Origin: Membranipora membranacea
Taxonomy: Eukaryota; Bryozoa; Gymnolaemata; Cheilostomatida; Membraniporidae
Direction of reading: 5' to 3'
Assembly: GCA_914767715.1 (NCBI GenBank)
Contig: OU612070.1
Location: 16,879,501-16,943,500 of the forward strand
DNA length: 64,000 nucleotides
The notes under the pieces are model-generated. The model worked only from the letters and a program-made list of their open reading frames with translations. It did no database searches and was not told the origin of the DNA. The position numbers and the translations under genes were made by a program. Below, in pieces: positions 25,396 through 39,400 of the stretch. The first letter of the stretch is position 1, and each line of letters opens with the position of its first letter.

Positions 25396-26356
25396 GTCTA
25401 CGAATGCCGAAACAAGTTAACATTGTTTGAGTATAGTAATAAGGTCAATGTCATCTGGTTCCAGAACACATAGGCATTTATCCCATGGCAATTAACAAGC
25501 TGATTTACTGGCGACATCTGGATGTTTCTGAACCAGCACTCCCCATAACCCAGTTCACTCAGTTGTTACTGCGCACAGCTATTCAAGCTCACCTGTAAAA
25601 ACTCCAGCTAACAGATGAAATAAACTGCCCTAAATTTGATCAAGACAAAGATGCATCACTTCATTCTGTAACCTCACCACGATTATACAATTAGGCAAGG
25701 CAGCCTACCTTTAGGTCATACTATCCTAAAGCGGCAGCCAAGCCAACCTGTATCACAGATTCCGATTTGCTCCGATCCATTTGTATTTAGGGGCTTTCTG
25801 ATCATAGATGCTAGGTAGAAATTATCCTAAGTTTGAGTTCTATTGGTCCTTGAGTCCTGAACCTAAGTTGGTTCAAATCATCCTGATCGCCCCCTTCTCA
25901 GAGACAAGGCAAGACAAATAATGTATATATGAAAGAAAGAATGATAAGTCGGGATGCCAAAGCGTCCTGTTAAAAATGGTCTCATGTCAAGCTCTTCTCA
26001 AACCTCATTAGTGGTTTCCACATTAAAATTTATACATAGTGAAAATATCCGTGATATAGGCTTTTGTTGGCTATGGCGCTGCTATGACTCACTGCCATTA
26101 AATAATTGCCCTTCACAGGAGCATATAAAATATTTAGCATTTGCATTCAAAACATGCTAATAAATGATTGTCAACCGACGATAAATGTATATTTATGGAA
26201 GAGAGAATTCTAGGCCTGGACGTTCAAGAATCTGTTATAGATTCTTTAATTTCTATTGCATCGCATCGCATTCCACATTAAAATTGTGGTCTGTGCAATA
26301 GCTATGAATGATGGTTGAATTAAACCAATTTTTGCCCAGATTAAAAATATCTTCCT
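25396..26356. other. No recognisable feature
   Basis: No exon, repeat or RNA signature could be supported here. Confidence 0.45.
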
Positions 26357-27132
26357 AATGAATTGATCATTTTTGCTTTTAAGCTTTTCTCTATTGCTGA
26401 TCAGAGTCCTAGAACAAAATCTTGCAGGTAAATAATCAAAAGAAATATTATTCCAAAACGAGCATTCTGCGCATGCTCAGCTCTGGGCATGAGCTGATCT
26501 CTGCAAAATTGAGTCTCGGAATTCCGAAGCCATCTGATTGGCTACCTGCTCTGGTGACATACTCCCCTAAGCGTGCGGATTTGTTATTAATAGTTATCCT
26601 CTCTTGTCATTATTAGCTGATTTTGATTGACAGTTTATGCAGGGGATATCCCATTTCCCCTTTCCAAAGTTGCAATCAGAACCCAAAATAAACTCATTGT
26701 TCTTACACATGCGCAGATTCATGTCACGCATGATGCATACTTAGCCTTACGACACCTGCTTTGTGGTAATGATAGCCTAGTTTATCAGTGATCTACATGC
26801 CCAGTCAGATCACGAGAGTCAGTATGCAAAACGAGAGTAGATGACTCTGAATTGTTTAATCAACAGTTAAAACCATTGATATGAATTAATGGATATGCGG
26901 TAAAACACACAATATGGCCGATTGTGGAGAGGTAACATCAGTATATTGGATCTAGCTATAATTCTGCCTCTCTCGGCAGGACGGGTGTGGGGCATCAAAT
27001 AGAAACACAGGTTAAGTATTAATAGGGATAGGATATCAAGAACTTGAGAATCTGGTGCTTTGTAGGCATCTTCCTGCTAAGTTATAAAACTGTTACTATG
27101 GGACAAATGACCTTTTAAAAAATAGCAATGAA
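26357..27132. repeat. Segmental duplication block L (matches 60684-61455)
   Basis: About 775 bp matches 60684-61455 in the same orientation with only scattered substitutions and small indels. It includes a decayed exon 1. The match stops exactly where the EnSpm element begins and continues in the other copy with sequence found right of the element. Confidence 0.9.
26968..27069 (-). pseudogene. Decayed SLC18B1-like exon 1
   Basis: 102 bp from an ATG at 27069, starting MPTKHQILKF as in gene 2, but with in-frame stops and the donor changed to GAG|AGG. It belongs to the duplicated block and has a twin at 61295-61396. Confidence 0.75.
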
Positions 27133-27260
27133 CTGTGCAAAATCAGTTCCTATTCAGAGCTTATTCCAAGCGGGATAATGATTGTATAAATAGATGAAGT
27201 TATACCTACATTGTATAATTGTAATATTCTACGTGCAAATTATACCGACATTGTATAATT
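27133..27260 (+). repeat. Left terminal inverted repeat and subterminal repeats of EnSpm element
   Basis: The TIR at 27133-27156 is followed by TATACC-TACATTGTATAATT (27201-27220) and TATACCGACATTGTATAATT (27241-27260). Similar TATACC-TACATTGAATAATT occurs at 51014-51033 near the right end. Such subterminal repeats are transposase-binding sites in CACTA elements. The left end lacks the first two bases (CA) seen at the right end. Confidence 0.8.
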
Positions 27261-27494
27261 TCATGCATAATTGAAAGCAATTGATAGTTGCCTCCCCTTT
27301 GATAATCCACACTCATTGCAAAACAGTAGCATTATAACACAAGCAAACAGAGTGAATAGTTGGATAGCCAAACAGGCAAGGACTAAGTACTAAGCTTCAT
27401 TACCAAGAACAGTCAATTGATACACGATTACAAATTGCACTCAGTTCACCCGTTCAGTAGAAATTAGACAGTGCTATTGACGCCTGTAATACTG

Positions 27495-30400
27495 ATGGCA
27501 GAGAACAATTTCGAGCACGAAAATTTGCGAAGATGCCCGGTACTTAATGGCTGTGGCGGGATGTTGTGTAAGACAACATATTACAGGCATCAAAGAAAAA
27601 GAAACTGCCGCCCAAAGAGGCCTAGAGAAGAGGATCTAAATGCTGAGGAGAATAACCAGAGGTTAGTAAATATGTGTAATATGTTATATAAAGTAACATA
27701 TAATGCCCGACCGAAATTAATGAAAGCGAGTGAGAGATTTGTCATTCGGTGGAGAAAATACACACTGATCATTACTCTCCCAACTAAACAGCACTGGTCC
27801 AAAGACAAGGTCATCACTATCCCATAATGCCCATCCCCCTAGCCGATGTGATGACTTAAGTTGATAGATGTGGGTTGCTACTACAAACCTGTTTTACAAG
27901 CCTGCTTCTGTAATATTTATATCAAATTCAGGGAAAAAGTACAGGAAGGTGTTGATATATTTTGGGTAAGCTTGTATATCTCATACAAGCTATAAGGATC
28001 CCCAGTATTATATGTGTTCAGCAGTATTGGTGCCAAGTGGCCAGTAGCATTCTGCAATGCCAACCTGACCAATGTTATTTATTTATAGACGACACACTCC
28101 ACCTGAACTACTGGTGATGCTGCAGAGAATATTTATAGCAGGTTTTCTAAGCCTCCAGAGTAAATGCAACATTTCAGATAGAACATTGATGGCTATCGTC
28201 AAGTTTCTTCTTGTGTTTCTCAGTCTCATGGCGGAAGTTCTGGCCTTAGAGATTCTTCGAGACTTTGTGAGACTGATACCACGCAGCCATGAAACACTAT
28301 GCACAAAACTTTCATTAAGTCGCAATGACTTCCAAGAGTATGCAACATGTCTAGAGTGTCACTCATTGTACAGGAAAATAGATGTTACCAGTGGAAGGGT
28401 GGAACTCTGCTCATTTATACGCTGGCCGCAGCATCCCCATCTTCAAAGAAGACAACAATGTAAAGTCAAACTTCACACTGGCCGCATAAATAAACCTTTC
28501 AAAGTGAAAGGCACCTATTGTTATCGCCCTGTCTCAAAATACCTTCAAGAATTTGTCTTACAAAACAATTTCTTAGAAAAATGCAATGCATGGCGGGATA
28601 GAGAGGTCAGAGAGAACTACATGGCTGACATTTATGATGGTTCAGTGTGGCAGTCAGAGTTAACAGGCTACTTATCCTCACGAAGCAACCTGTACGGGAT
28701 GGTAAATATAGACTGGTTCCAGCCTTATAAACACACCCAGCACTCCATAGGCGCAATATATATGGTTATCCTGAATCTCCCTCGTTCAGAACGCTTTAAA
28801 GAGGAAAATATTATGTTGATAGGGATACTTCCAGGACCATCTGAACCACACCTGACCATTAACTCCTATTTGTCTTCAATTGTCACAGACCTCAGCAACC
28901 TAGATCGCGGCATACTAATGGTAGACAGCACTGAAACAAGACACAGTATTTATCGCTTTCGTTTGCTTTGCTGTTCCTCAGACTTGCCAGCTACAAGAAA
29001 ACTTGGTGGATTTCTTTCCTTCATGGCAAACCACGGTGAGATTTTATAAACAATATTTGTAAAACTCGAAGTCTCGTTGTGAGAGGTTTAACGTATAACC
29101 TGATAGGCGAAGAGCAGGGATGCCCAAACCAGGTCCCGTTGGTTAAATGTGGCCCATTACTAAATTTTAAGTGACCCCCTTTGCCCTCGCTTGGTGCTAG
29201 TGCCTCTTGATTGATTCATGCATGGCGTGAATGTATTTCTGATAAGTCATTGCACTGTGCTACAGCCAAAAATACAGTATGGTCTTTATTCTGACAAAAC
29301 TGGAATTGCTTACTTCTGACTAGAGAACAGAACTAGAGTACATCAGTACATCAGAACACCAAATATTGGTTCCACTGTTCAAATACAGTTTTGCCCCTGA
29401 ATGGAGTGATCCTCCAAAATTTTACAAGCTCTCCCTCTTATTCTCTAAATTGCTATTATTCCACATGAATGACAATTAGCAGCAGTGTCGTATTTCCTTA
29501 TTCAGAACATGAACTTGTGATTATTAGTCTGTGTGCAAATATTAGAACTTCCAACACATCAAACTAGCCCTTAGGAAAAATTTTTCTTCTAGCGCTAACA
29601 ATAATAACCAACCCAAACTACATTTGGCCCATGAGAAAAAGTTTGGGCAGCGCTGGATTAGAGTGTCTCCAAAATATCTGATCTTTCATCTCCCCAAAAT
29701 AAAAGCAGAAGAAATCAAAGCTTGGATATTAATCATTGCACTGAGTGACATTCTTTAGCAGATGTAAAGTTAGTGAAGTTAACCTCATGGGGGGGGGGGG
29801 GGCTACAATAATTGGGTTTATGTTAGAACAAAATTTGTATAGTTTATTGTTGTAAGTTAATCCCATCAATAATTGGGATGTCACGTATGTCTTGTAACAT
29901 TGCTGCATTAAAATTTGCAACATGTTTGTATATTGGTAACCAAGCTTCATTTTCCCCTAAAAAAGATTTCTTTCTTGTCTTAGGTTGCAGTAAGTGCCTC
30001 AAACAGTTTCCGCGTATTCCAACAGCAAGTGGTGGTCAAAAACCCGACTATTCTGGATTCGATAGAAATCATTGGATTCCACGTAATGGTGCTGATCATA
30101 AGCGAGCAGCTAAAGCCACAAAATCAGCCAAAACAGATGCCGATCGCCAAAATCTCGAGTCAACTGGTGCTCGCTGGACTGAGCTGTACAATCTTGAATA
30201 CTTCTGCCCGATAACAAATCACCTGATTGACCCTATGCACTGCCTATATCTGGGGATTGCCAAGACCATGACCAAATATTACTTGAAATCAGAGATCATT
30301 GATAAGAATAGTGTACAAGAAATACAGCGAATGATGGATGAAATACGCGTTCCTCAGACGGTCGGCAGAATACCACGGAAAATCGCTAGTGGCTTTGCGA

Positions 30401-33400
30401 GTTTTACTGCAGACCAATGGAAGAATTGGACTTTAATTTACAGCTCCACTGTTTTGAAACCACTGATTGGCAACCGCCACTACCAAGTATGGATGATGTT
30501 TGTGAATGCTGTCCGTATGCTCACAAAGAAGGTGGTTTGCAAGACTGACCTCAGGATGGCAGATCAACCTCCAGGGTAATAAGGTAACTGGTTCGGAATT
30601 GCCCTCTCACGTTAAAACCTTCCAAAATGAAGAGTTGCCCTCTCTCTTCGAATTTTCACAGGCTTTGATATGATTGGCCCATTACATCTTACTTTTTTCT
30701 TATTGGCCTGTTCAATAACTTCATACTGATTACAATATCTGTGTTGGGAACACTGAGTTAGTTATCGATATTGCAAGTAGTCAACTTTCTGAACAGCAGT
30801 CAGACTCAGTGGCACCAATCAGTTACTTCACAGACACATGAGACCACGATGAAGAGATGATGAGCCAACTCAGCTTCACAAGAAGAAGAAGAATGAAATT
30901 AGAACAGCTGTGAATGGACTTGATTGAATCAATTTGTTGTAGCTCTCAGGTAAATAAATGTTATTTAGTATTTATATTTGGTACACTTCTCTTCTACTAC
31001 TCAGTTGTGAGTGAAAAATGAGTAGACTAACTAAGAAGTCTAGCTAGTAACTGTTAGTTACTATCACTACTAGTAGCTTTCTGTAGTTTGCCAATGGTAC
31101 CAGTCCAATGTACAGTGCAGTGTAATACCAAGCAAGGAGAAGGACTCCTAAGAGTTGTAAGAGGGGAGGGGGAAGGCTCATACAAGTGCAAGGAGTTTAC
31201 TCCTTACTCCTCGCTTTGTTGTTTGTTGGTGGTGGCATGTTTAGGTGGGCAACTCTCGTGCAACTAATTGTCTAGAACTGTTATTGCTAATCTACTATGG
31301 CTACATGTAGGCCTACATACTTTACATTGTAAGGAAATGCCCCCTCTCTTTACTACAACTACAGCCTATGTAGGCTGGGTCTTGAATTTGTATAAAGTGT
31401 GTGCATAGGCTTTGCCTCGGCGCAACTGACGGATCATTATTGCTTCATGTCAACCATTCCCAACTGTCTGAGACTGGTGGGGTCACCCTTAAATACAAAC
31501 AGCAAAACTATATACATATTAGTATACACTTTATTTACTGATCAAGCATGCGCATATAAGACCAAGTGGTACATCATCTAGCTTAGTAGGCGAGACCTGC
31601 TTTTAGCTTCGTTCGAGAATTGGCCACTAATCAATTGAACTATGCTCACTCTTGTGTGAACTATTTGCGAACAAATTTATCTAAGGAGCGAGGATATTGA
31701 GCATTTAAGTTGTAATGATCTTTCGGTTTACAAAGCACAGCTCATGCTAATTGAAATATTCCCTGGTCTATAATGTAATAAAGAATATACCAACCCCGAG
31801 CACCAGAGGAAGGAAACCAGTGCAGACCTTGCCTTTTGCCAATGGTATTGAATTCAAATGATTTGTTGGCTGTACAGAGTCTCAACTGCGTCACAGTGGT
31901 CATTTCATTATAATAAGCAGTGATCGGGGAGGGGGGCGGATTGCATATGATATTACATGTGTGGGCTCTTTGAGTTGCAAGCATGTACTTCGCCTTAATT
32001 CAAGGTCAACCACTGACAACTATTGGTTATAGTGGTCTGTAGTTGGAGAGTAGAGAAATTGGTTACTGAGAGAAACTAGACCATTGCCAGCTTGCACACA
32101 ATTGCAAAAGTTTCCCAAATGTAAATCTTCATCAATAGAATGGTGTATTCAAGTATTGTAGAAGTACTAGCTCTCTAGAGTATAACGCTGGATAAATTAT
32201 TCGTCTTGATAATTTGGGAAAAAAGTAGATAGGCCTAGATACAAGAAATGACTCCTTTTGATTGCAGATTTTTTTGTATTTTAGTCTACATTGTAAAGCA
32301 ACACAGACCGCAGAATAGTACTGAGAACAGTACAATGAAGAAGAGAGTGTTTGGGTGGTTTATAGCAGATGTGATACAACTCGTAGTATCAATAGTCGTT
32401 CAGCTTACTCAATTCAAACAGGTAAGCAGACAATCAAATTTTCATTTTCGGTTGTAAAATTTGATTAAGTTGCAGCAGGGAACTGACCCAGAAAGGCTTG
32501 AGATGGCTGGGGTTATAAGCATCGATATCTCCACTGTTACACTTGCATAGAGCATCGTTAGTAATATAATGATATAAATGTCAGGTGATATGTGTAGGCT
32601 AACTGATGATAATTGCGTCGGTGTAATCGTTGAAGTATCATGGCATAAATTTGGTAAAAACTGCTTGAACACTGGCAGGCCTCAGCAAGAAATTTTCATT
32701 GAAGCCGGCCAGTTAGTGTAATTAGGAGTTCAGTGACTATCGAAGTTGTGCTCTTTTTTTCATGGAGGGAACAACTCATTCCAACTCGCAACATCAAGTC
32801 ACCTCTTCCCTATAATCCACCCTCCTTGCCACAGCTCATTATCTTGAATGATCATTTTAGTTACAAATTTGCTGGCGTTATGTGCTGATCAAACCTATAG
32901 ATCGAGTGTTTCCATTCCAAGACACCAGATATAAAATTTCACAAACTTCTTCACCAACGGCTGGCAAATCTGTTTCCATCATAGGGATTGTAGATTTAAC
33001 CAGGTCTTTAAGTGTTGTGTTATTTGTAATTTGGCAACATGCTAGAATCAGGCTCTCAATGCAGAGAAAATTGAAGGGTCCAGGGATGAACCTTGTAGCA
33101 GCAAAGCCTTGTTATAAGACTGCAAATAATTTGAATGCAAATAATGTACTTAGGACATAGGAATGTATTATATTCATACTTTATCACATCATCAACTAAA
33201 TATTTGTTGCAGAGAACACAGGAGAAAGACTGATTCAGTATGGCATGATAATGGCAGAGTTACGCATCAGAACCTTTGGTGGTTTGAATTCTGTCCTGAG
33301 AAATCTTGATGTACCGAGTGAGTGTCTGAGTGTCAAATAGTTACATTATTATGATTCATGATGGGTCATGATATACTCTTCGCTACCCTGACGCAGTGAT

Positions 33401-36400
33401 CATTTGTATTTAATTGTCCAAATCAAGGATACCATCGCAGTGATCATTTGTATTTGATTGTCCAAATCAAGGATACCATCGGTAGCCTAATTGGTAACCA
33501 TATCTCATACTCATTGAAAGACCCCCCTCCCTCCCTTCACCTGCTATCTACCTTATCAACCTAATTAGTGGTTAACTAATTAGATTGATAAGGTAGATTG
33601 CAGGTGAAGGAAGGGGGGGGGGTGAATGAAATGATAATGAAATCTGTCTCTTAAAGTATTGTCAATTGTTCGATTGTGGTTATCATGGGGCATTTAACTT
33701 CCCAACATATGTTGGTGTGTGGGTAATTCTAGGTCACAGGCCCTAAAAAAAATTAAACAGCATAAAACTTGTTTCTAATTTATAGTCAACTAAACGTATA
33801 GCCTTGGGAGTAAGTATTAGCTAAAGTTTAGTTTAGCTAGTCTTGAGATGACTTAATGTAAGCAAGCATTAAATTTTGGCTAATGAAGGTTGAAGTCCAT
33901 AAAAAGAAAAAAAGGGTGGGCGTATGTTTGCTACTCTTGAAGTTAGCTTTTTCAAGCCTGCGATACTTTACTAAAGCAATTTATCACTATCGCATCACTC
34001 GAAATTATTGCCCACTTGGTCTTTCAATTAGACAAAATCACTCCCAAATCGCTCGCTCAGAATGAAAATAGTTCAATCATTGACTGAACGATTTGAAAGT
34101 GAGACCCCTAGCAGGTATTGCTCACTCACCTGGTGAGCGATCAGATTGTGATTTTGGTTTTTAAGTGTTGTGCTATTTGTAATTTGTTAAAATGTTAGAA
34201 TCCGGCTCCAAATGCAATTATCTCAGTGCCCTAACTTCATATCTAGATAGGGTGAAAGAAAGAGGGCTTACACGGTTTTCATCAGTAATAATACATCTGG
34301 TAAAAAAATCCAAAACTAAGAATTGCGAAAAAAATTCATACTCAGCCATTCATATTTGTTGAGCCGACCTCAGCTGTTTCAGGGGAAACAATTGGTCCAT
34401 AGTCAATATGTTATATAATATGTGCCGAAATGTGAGTTGCTGGCAGTCAATGTAACATTGTGTATACCCTAAGAGAGTTAAGTATTTGCAGCAGGGAAAA
34501 TTCACAAATAGCTACATTTAAAGCAAGCTCACATTTGCTCTCATTTCTTCATATGGACTCCCTACTCCGCTAGAGGAGTAATTTACTGCAAATCATCTTT
34601 AGACAACTATCCTGAATATTATGTAAGATCAAGTTTATCGTCCTATTGTATTTAGAGTGATATATGAATATCTCAAAAAACTCAATGTTCACACCCGTGT
34701 ATATATATATAATATGTAGTTTTAGATCAGAAGATGATTTGATGGTATTCAGTATTTAATTGCCAGAAGATTAAACCGTGAGTTACTTCAATACCATTGG
34801 ACCCCACTTTCAATGATGGGATTACTCTAGTGGAGTAATGTTAGTTCAATAGGAAAAGTCTGCATTTCGAGAAAATGGCTTGAAGTAATAAAATTATGGC
34901 TAGCCAACATTTTCTCAACTCCGTCACTTGACATTAACTTCCAGTGGGTGACCTCACGTTCAAAGTTTTCAGATACTCGGGTTTTAATGAGCTCATTGGA
35001 TGGTTGTGACAGGGTTGTCACATCCAATTCTTGAGAAAGGCACCCAAGTGCCTTCGGAGTTCACCTCTATTACAAAAACTAAGTGCAGACAACCATTGCA
35101 GTACTAACAGTCTGCTGAATAACAATAAAAAAAGCATGGCTGTAAATGCTGTTGGCAAATTCCCACATGATTATAATATAAGTTGTATGTCAATTAAAAT
35201 ATTTTCACCCCTGCATTTCCGGTTGCTTCAATCCTAGTAAAATCCAAGTAAAACGATGTTGTCTTGTGTTGATGGCTGGAGGGGGAGCAGCTCCAAATAT
35301 ATGCAAATTAGATTAAAATTTTTCTTGAGGTAGAGAATGTTTTACTTTTTGTCACCATGCTCAGTAAATAACCTAACAAAGAGTCAAGTAGATGTCGAGC
35401 ACATAGTGCTTGCTTTCCGATCTAGTCAATGCAATGTCACAGTGTATGTTATGTCATTATCCCTATCGTTTTATCCAATTTTTCTACATTTGGATTCGCT
35501 TCTGGTGTCACCAGTAAAATGGGAGGAACTTGAAATGTAGGCATTTATCACAGAACTTGTAATGGTTCTGGATCAAAGAAAGAAGAAATATGTCTTCATC
35601 CAACCAACTTAACATTATTGATCGCCAACCACCCAACCAACGCTACTCCATATTGAAAAGTTTCCCCACTCCTGATTGCTAAAATGAATTATTCTGAGCC
35701 ATGATTTTTGCGTCATATTGTGTACTCTGATCTATACTTCAACAGTGCCTCTGTTAGAAGGGAATTAGGGGGGGGGGGGGGGTTAATGTATGACACCTGA
35801 AGCTTTTGAACAAACCATCGGAGTGAGCATTTGCTAATGTTGTTTCACCTTGGGCCTGACACTGAGCTTATATATATTATATCTGCTTTCGCTTTGCATA
35901 CTTTTGTCTTTTATGATAGTATGGTACTTCAAAAAGTGCTGTTTTGATGTGGCCGCATGGGCCTACATACATCTCAATTCGGAGTTTAGTGGACAGTCAT
36001 AGCTTCATCATATTCTATAGACGGCATACAATAGATAGCTGTCAGGAGGTCATTTCTCACAGATATACTCATATATGGTGTCCCAAACTCCGCACATAAT
36101 TTTTTTCTACAACAATCTTACCGTTTTTTTTTACTTCACATCATGAATTAATTTCTACATACAAGATTATTTTTTACAGTTTTACTATTTGGAGGAGTGA
36201 ACGTAGAATGGGGACAGTGACTCAGAAGATATACGACAGAGCATCATACTCAGCAGTTTTCTCACACCTTGTCACCCACCACCAATAACTCCAGCTTCAA
36301 AGAAGCACACTCTGCTGATGCTCTCTTTGTTACACTTGGAACTGAAGTTGTGAAGACACCAGGGACAAATACCCCCCCCCCCCCACCCAAGGTATGTATG

Positions 36401-39400
36401 GGCTTGAATGATCACCGATGCTTATCTATCAATATTTTGGGAGTCACCAGCAAAATTATTAATCCTCTGTTTCATGATTGTTGCTACATCACTTAGACGC
36501 GTATTATATATAGTTTTTTTTGGTGATGGGTTGCGGTAAATATCGAATATACCAAATATAAGCAAATTGAGGATACTTTAGCCAGCGACACGTTGACACC
36601 CTCCCCCTAATTTAGCCACAATCGCTCTGAAAGTATGACACGGTGATTGATATACATTTTTCTTCTTTTCAGACTATAATTGAGACTCATGGTGGTATAG
36701 AGCGGACACCAGTCATGACACATCAAATATGCACCATAAGCACCTCCTCCGATAGTGAACTGTCACAAAAGTCACACTCTTATATCTGCGCAGCACTATG
36801 TTGTCACTGCACACTGTTGAATCAATAGATCAAAAAGTAGTGCCACATAAACTTTCCCCATATGATAATTGTTTGGGATGGGCACATACTCTCATTTTAT
36901 CAAAGTTTCAAGCTGTTCAGTGTTCACATTTGTATTGATATATCAATTGACTTTAGGGCATTTCTTGCGCCTAATGGTATTTTATAATCCTGTTGACAAT
37001 CGCAGGAGGCCTTCTAGGGTTGTTGATTGTGAATGCCAATGTTTTGTGGGTTAACATATGCAAGAATAACATCTAAAATTTTTAGTATTTTTACTGATTC
37101 AATTTTTTTTGGACAGTTTATTGTTCTCACCTCGTCGATTATTCATAATTTTTCATTCCAATGCTTTGCATCCTATTCAGGTATCAGTGAACTTTAGTTC
37201 AATGCAGGTATTCCTACTGTGGATTAACATGTATATCAGTTATATTTAAGAGTACAATGAGTACGATTTGTTTTTTAAAATAAACAGCTTTCAACTCATT
37301 TCCTAAACATGATCAAAAGGTTCATCACTCGACAAATAGGCTGAGCACTAGGTTCATGTTGATGCACTGATCTTACATCTTGTCATATATCATTACATGA
37401 TACATTCGGTTGTCGGTTGTCACTGAACTGTGTGGGTGAGTCCGGTTGAGGTTGGTGAGAGGGTCGGTCTACCTCTGTATGTCCGAAACAAGAAGTGTCA
37501 TTTGTATAGCGCACACATACATATTGAGGTTTGATCACAGCAATGAACTCCCTCTTCATTGATCACAGAATGGTTTCTCAGGCATTGTGTTTAGCAATGG
37601 CAGGCAAATTTACAAGTCGGTTTATCCCTGTGTTAAGCTTCTTATGGCTCATAGAGGGTTGCAGTTAGGTGGGAATCGGTGCTGCTAGTACACATTTTTT
37701 GGCTAGTGAGGTCCAAGACTACTATCCTGGTTAGTAGTTAGTACAAGGCAGTTTAATAATTTTTAGAAATTAGTACAAAGCAGCTTACCAAGATAGAGGA
37801 TTATAGTACGATGGCACTGCTTGCATAAACTTTGCTAATATTGAACCCTCCTTGCTATAATCATCACCATGGTAGTATCATTGCTCGTAAAGAGTTAGTT
37901 ATTTTTTATTTCTCATCTAAACAAAATTCCCTGGGTACAAATTATGATTCTGTAAGACCGGTGTGAGAGTATTTGTGTTCAGATATATACAAAATAAGTC
38001 TAGTTGTACACTTTTTTGTGTGTTTCAACACCTCATCAATCATTTCAGTTATTGCTGGGTGGTTAAAAGTTATATAGATAGATCAGGAATCTTGTTTAGA
38101 AGAAGTTTATTTAAACTTTCCTTCTACACCCTCTTTGTTGGATGAAGATGTTCTGGGCATGGAGCGCAAGCTCTGAATTTTATGGAATGTGGGTAGAGAG
38201 AAGCAAGGGTAAATCAAACCAAGGAGTAACAGCTTCCCCTGTTACTTCTTGATCAAACAGACCTATAGTTCAATGGCACAATAGAACTCGTTTGTACGGA
38301 ATGTCTCATGGTCACTGTAAATTCTAAATATATCAATGCAGGCGATAATATTAAGCTGATAGCTTTGAAAGATTATCTGCTACAAGACTGTCCAGGCAAT
38401 TATTTATCGCTCTAAATCTTAACTGATGTAATGGCCCTACAAGCCCCTAATCTGGCAACCCAGCGTCCTGTCTAAGCTACCGGTCTCATATATAACAGAA
38501 TAAATATCAGTGTGGGTATTCCTTTGGCAGGAATTTGTTGAAATGATTGGAACAAGGAGTAAAAGTACTCCTTGATTGGAACTCCAGACTATAGCTGCAT
38601 TGTGGAAATCCTGTATTTGGTAGACCACATGGAACTGATGCATCGATGTCGTTTTGCCCGATACTAGCCACATCACTCAATTACATGCAATTGATTTGAA
38701 ATTAAATGCTAAAAAAATTAAACTTTTTTAGTTGAAAATTGTATTAATCTGGAGTAGGTTGGTGAAATCAGTCTTGATATTCATTGATAAACCTTTAGGT
38801 TGAAAGAACTTTCAACATACCAAACTTTTCAATGCATGCATTCAGTGGCTACAATGTACAGTTCAATCTGCCTGATCACTTTCAATGGGATTAGCTTATT
38901 GAATTGAACAAGATTCTCAGTGTCTATTTGCCAATTACCTTTTACTTGACATCAACATCTTAGCCAAGCAGCTGAGTTCAAGCATAATTGGATGTATTGT
39001 TGTTATCCAAGTTGTTTACCCATGAAGTCATAATCAAGATAAGCCAGTCAGAATGTTAATTTTGTTGACATTGGCATTCATAGGCAACCTGCACAGAACT
39101 TAAAAGGTACCAGTAGATTTAAAAATGGTTAACCCTTTGGGTAAACACACAGATTATCGTAATGAGCTAGCAGCAGATTATCAAGAGCTGAGCCAGATAC
39201 AACCACTGTATGTTGTATCGGGCTCAGCTCTTGTAGTTGACCAAGTAGCAGAGGAAAATCAATGAAACACCGGATAATAAGGGCGCAAGAAATTTTTTTG
39301 CAAAGCAATCTCATTTTTGGCATAGTTACGCTGTACTATGATGAGCTTGGAAGCAGAGTTTGGTGAAATAATTTGATGAAAATATACAAATGGAATTTGG

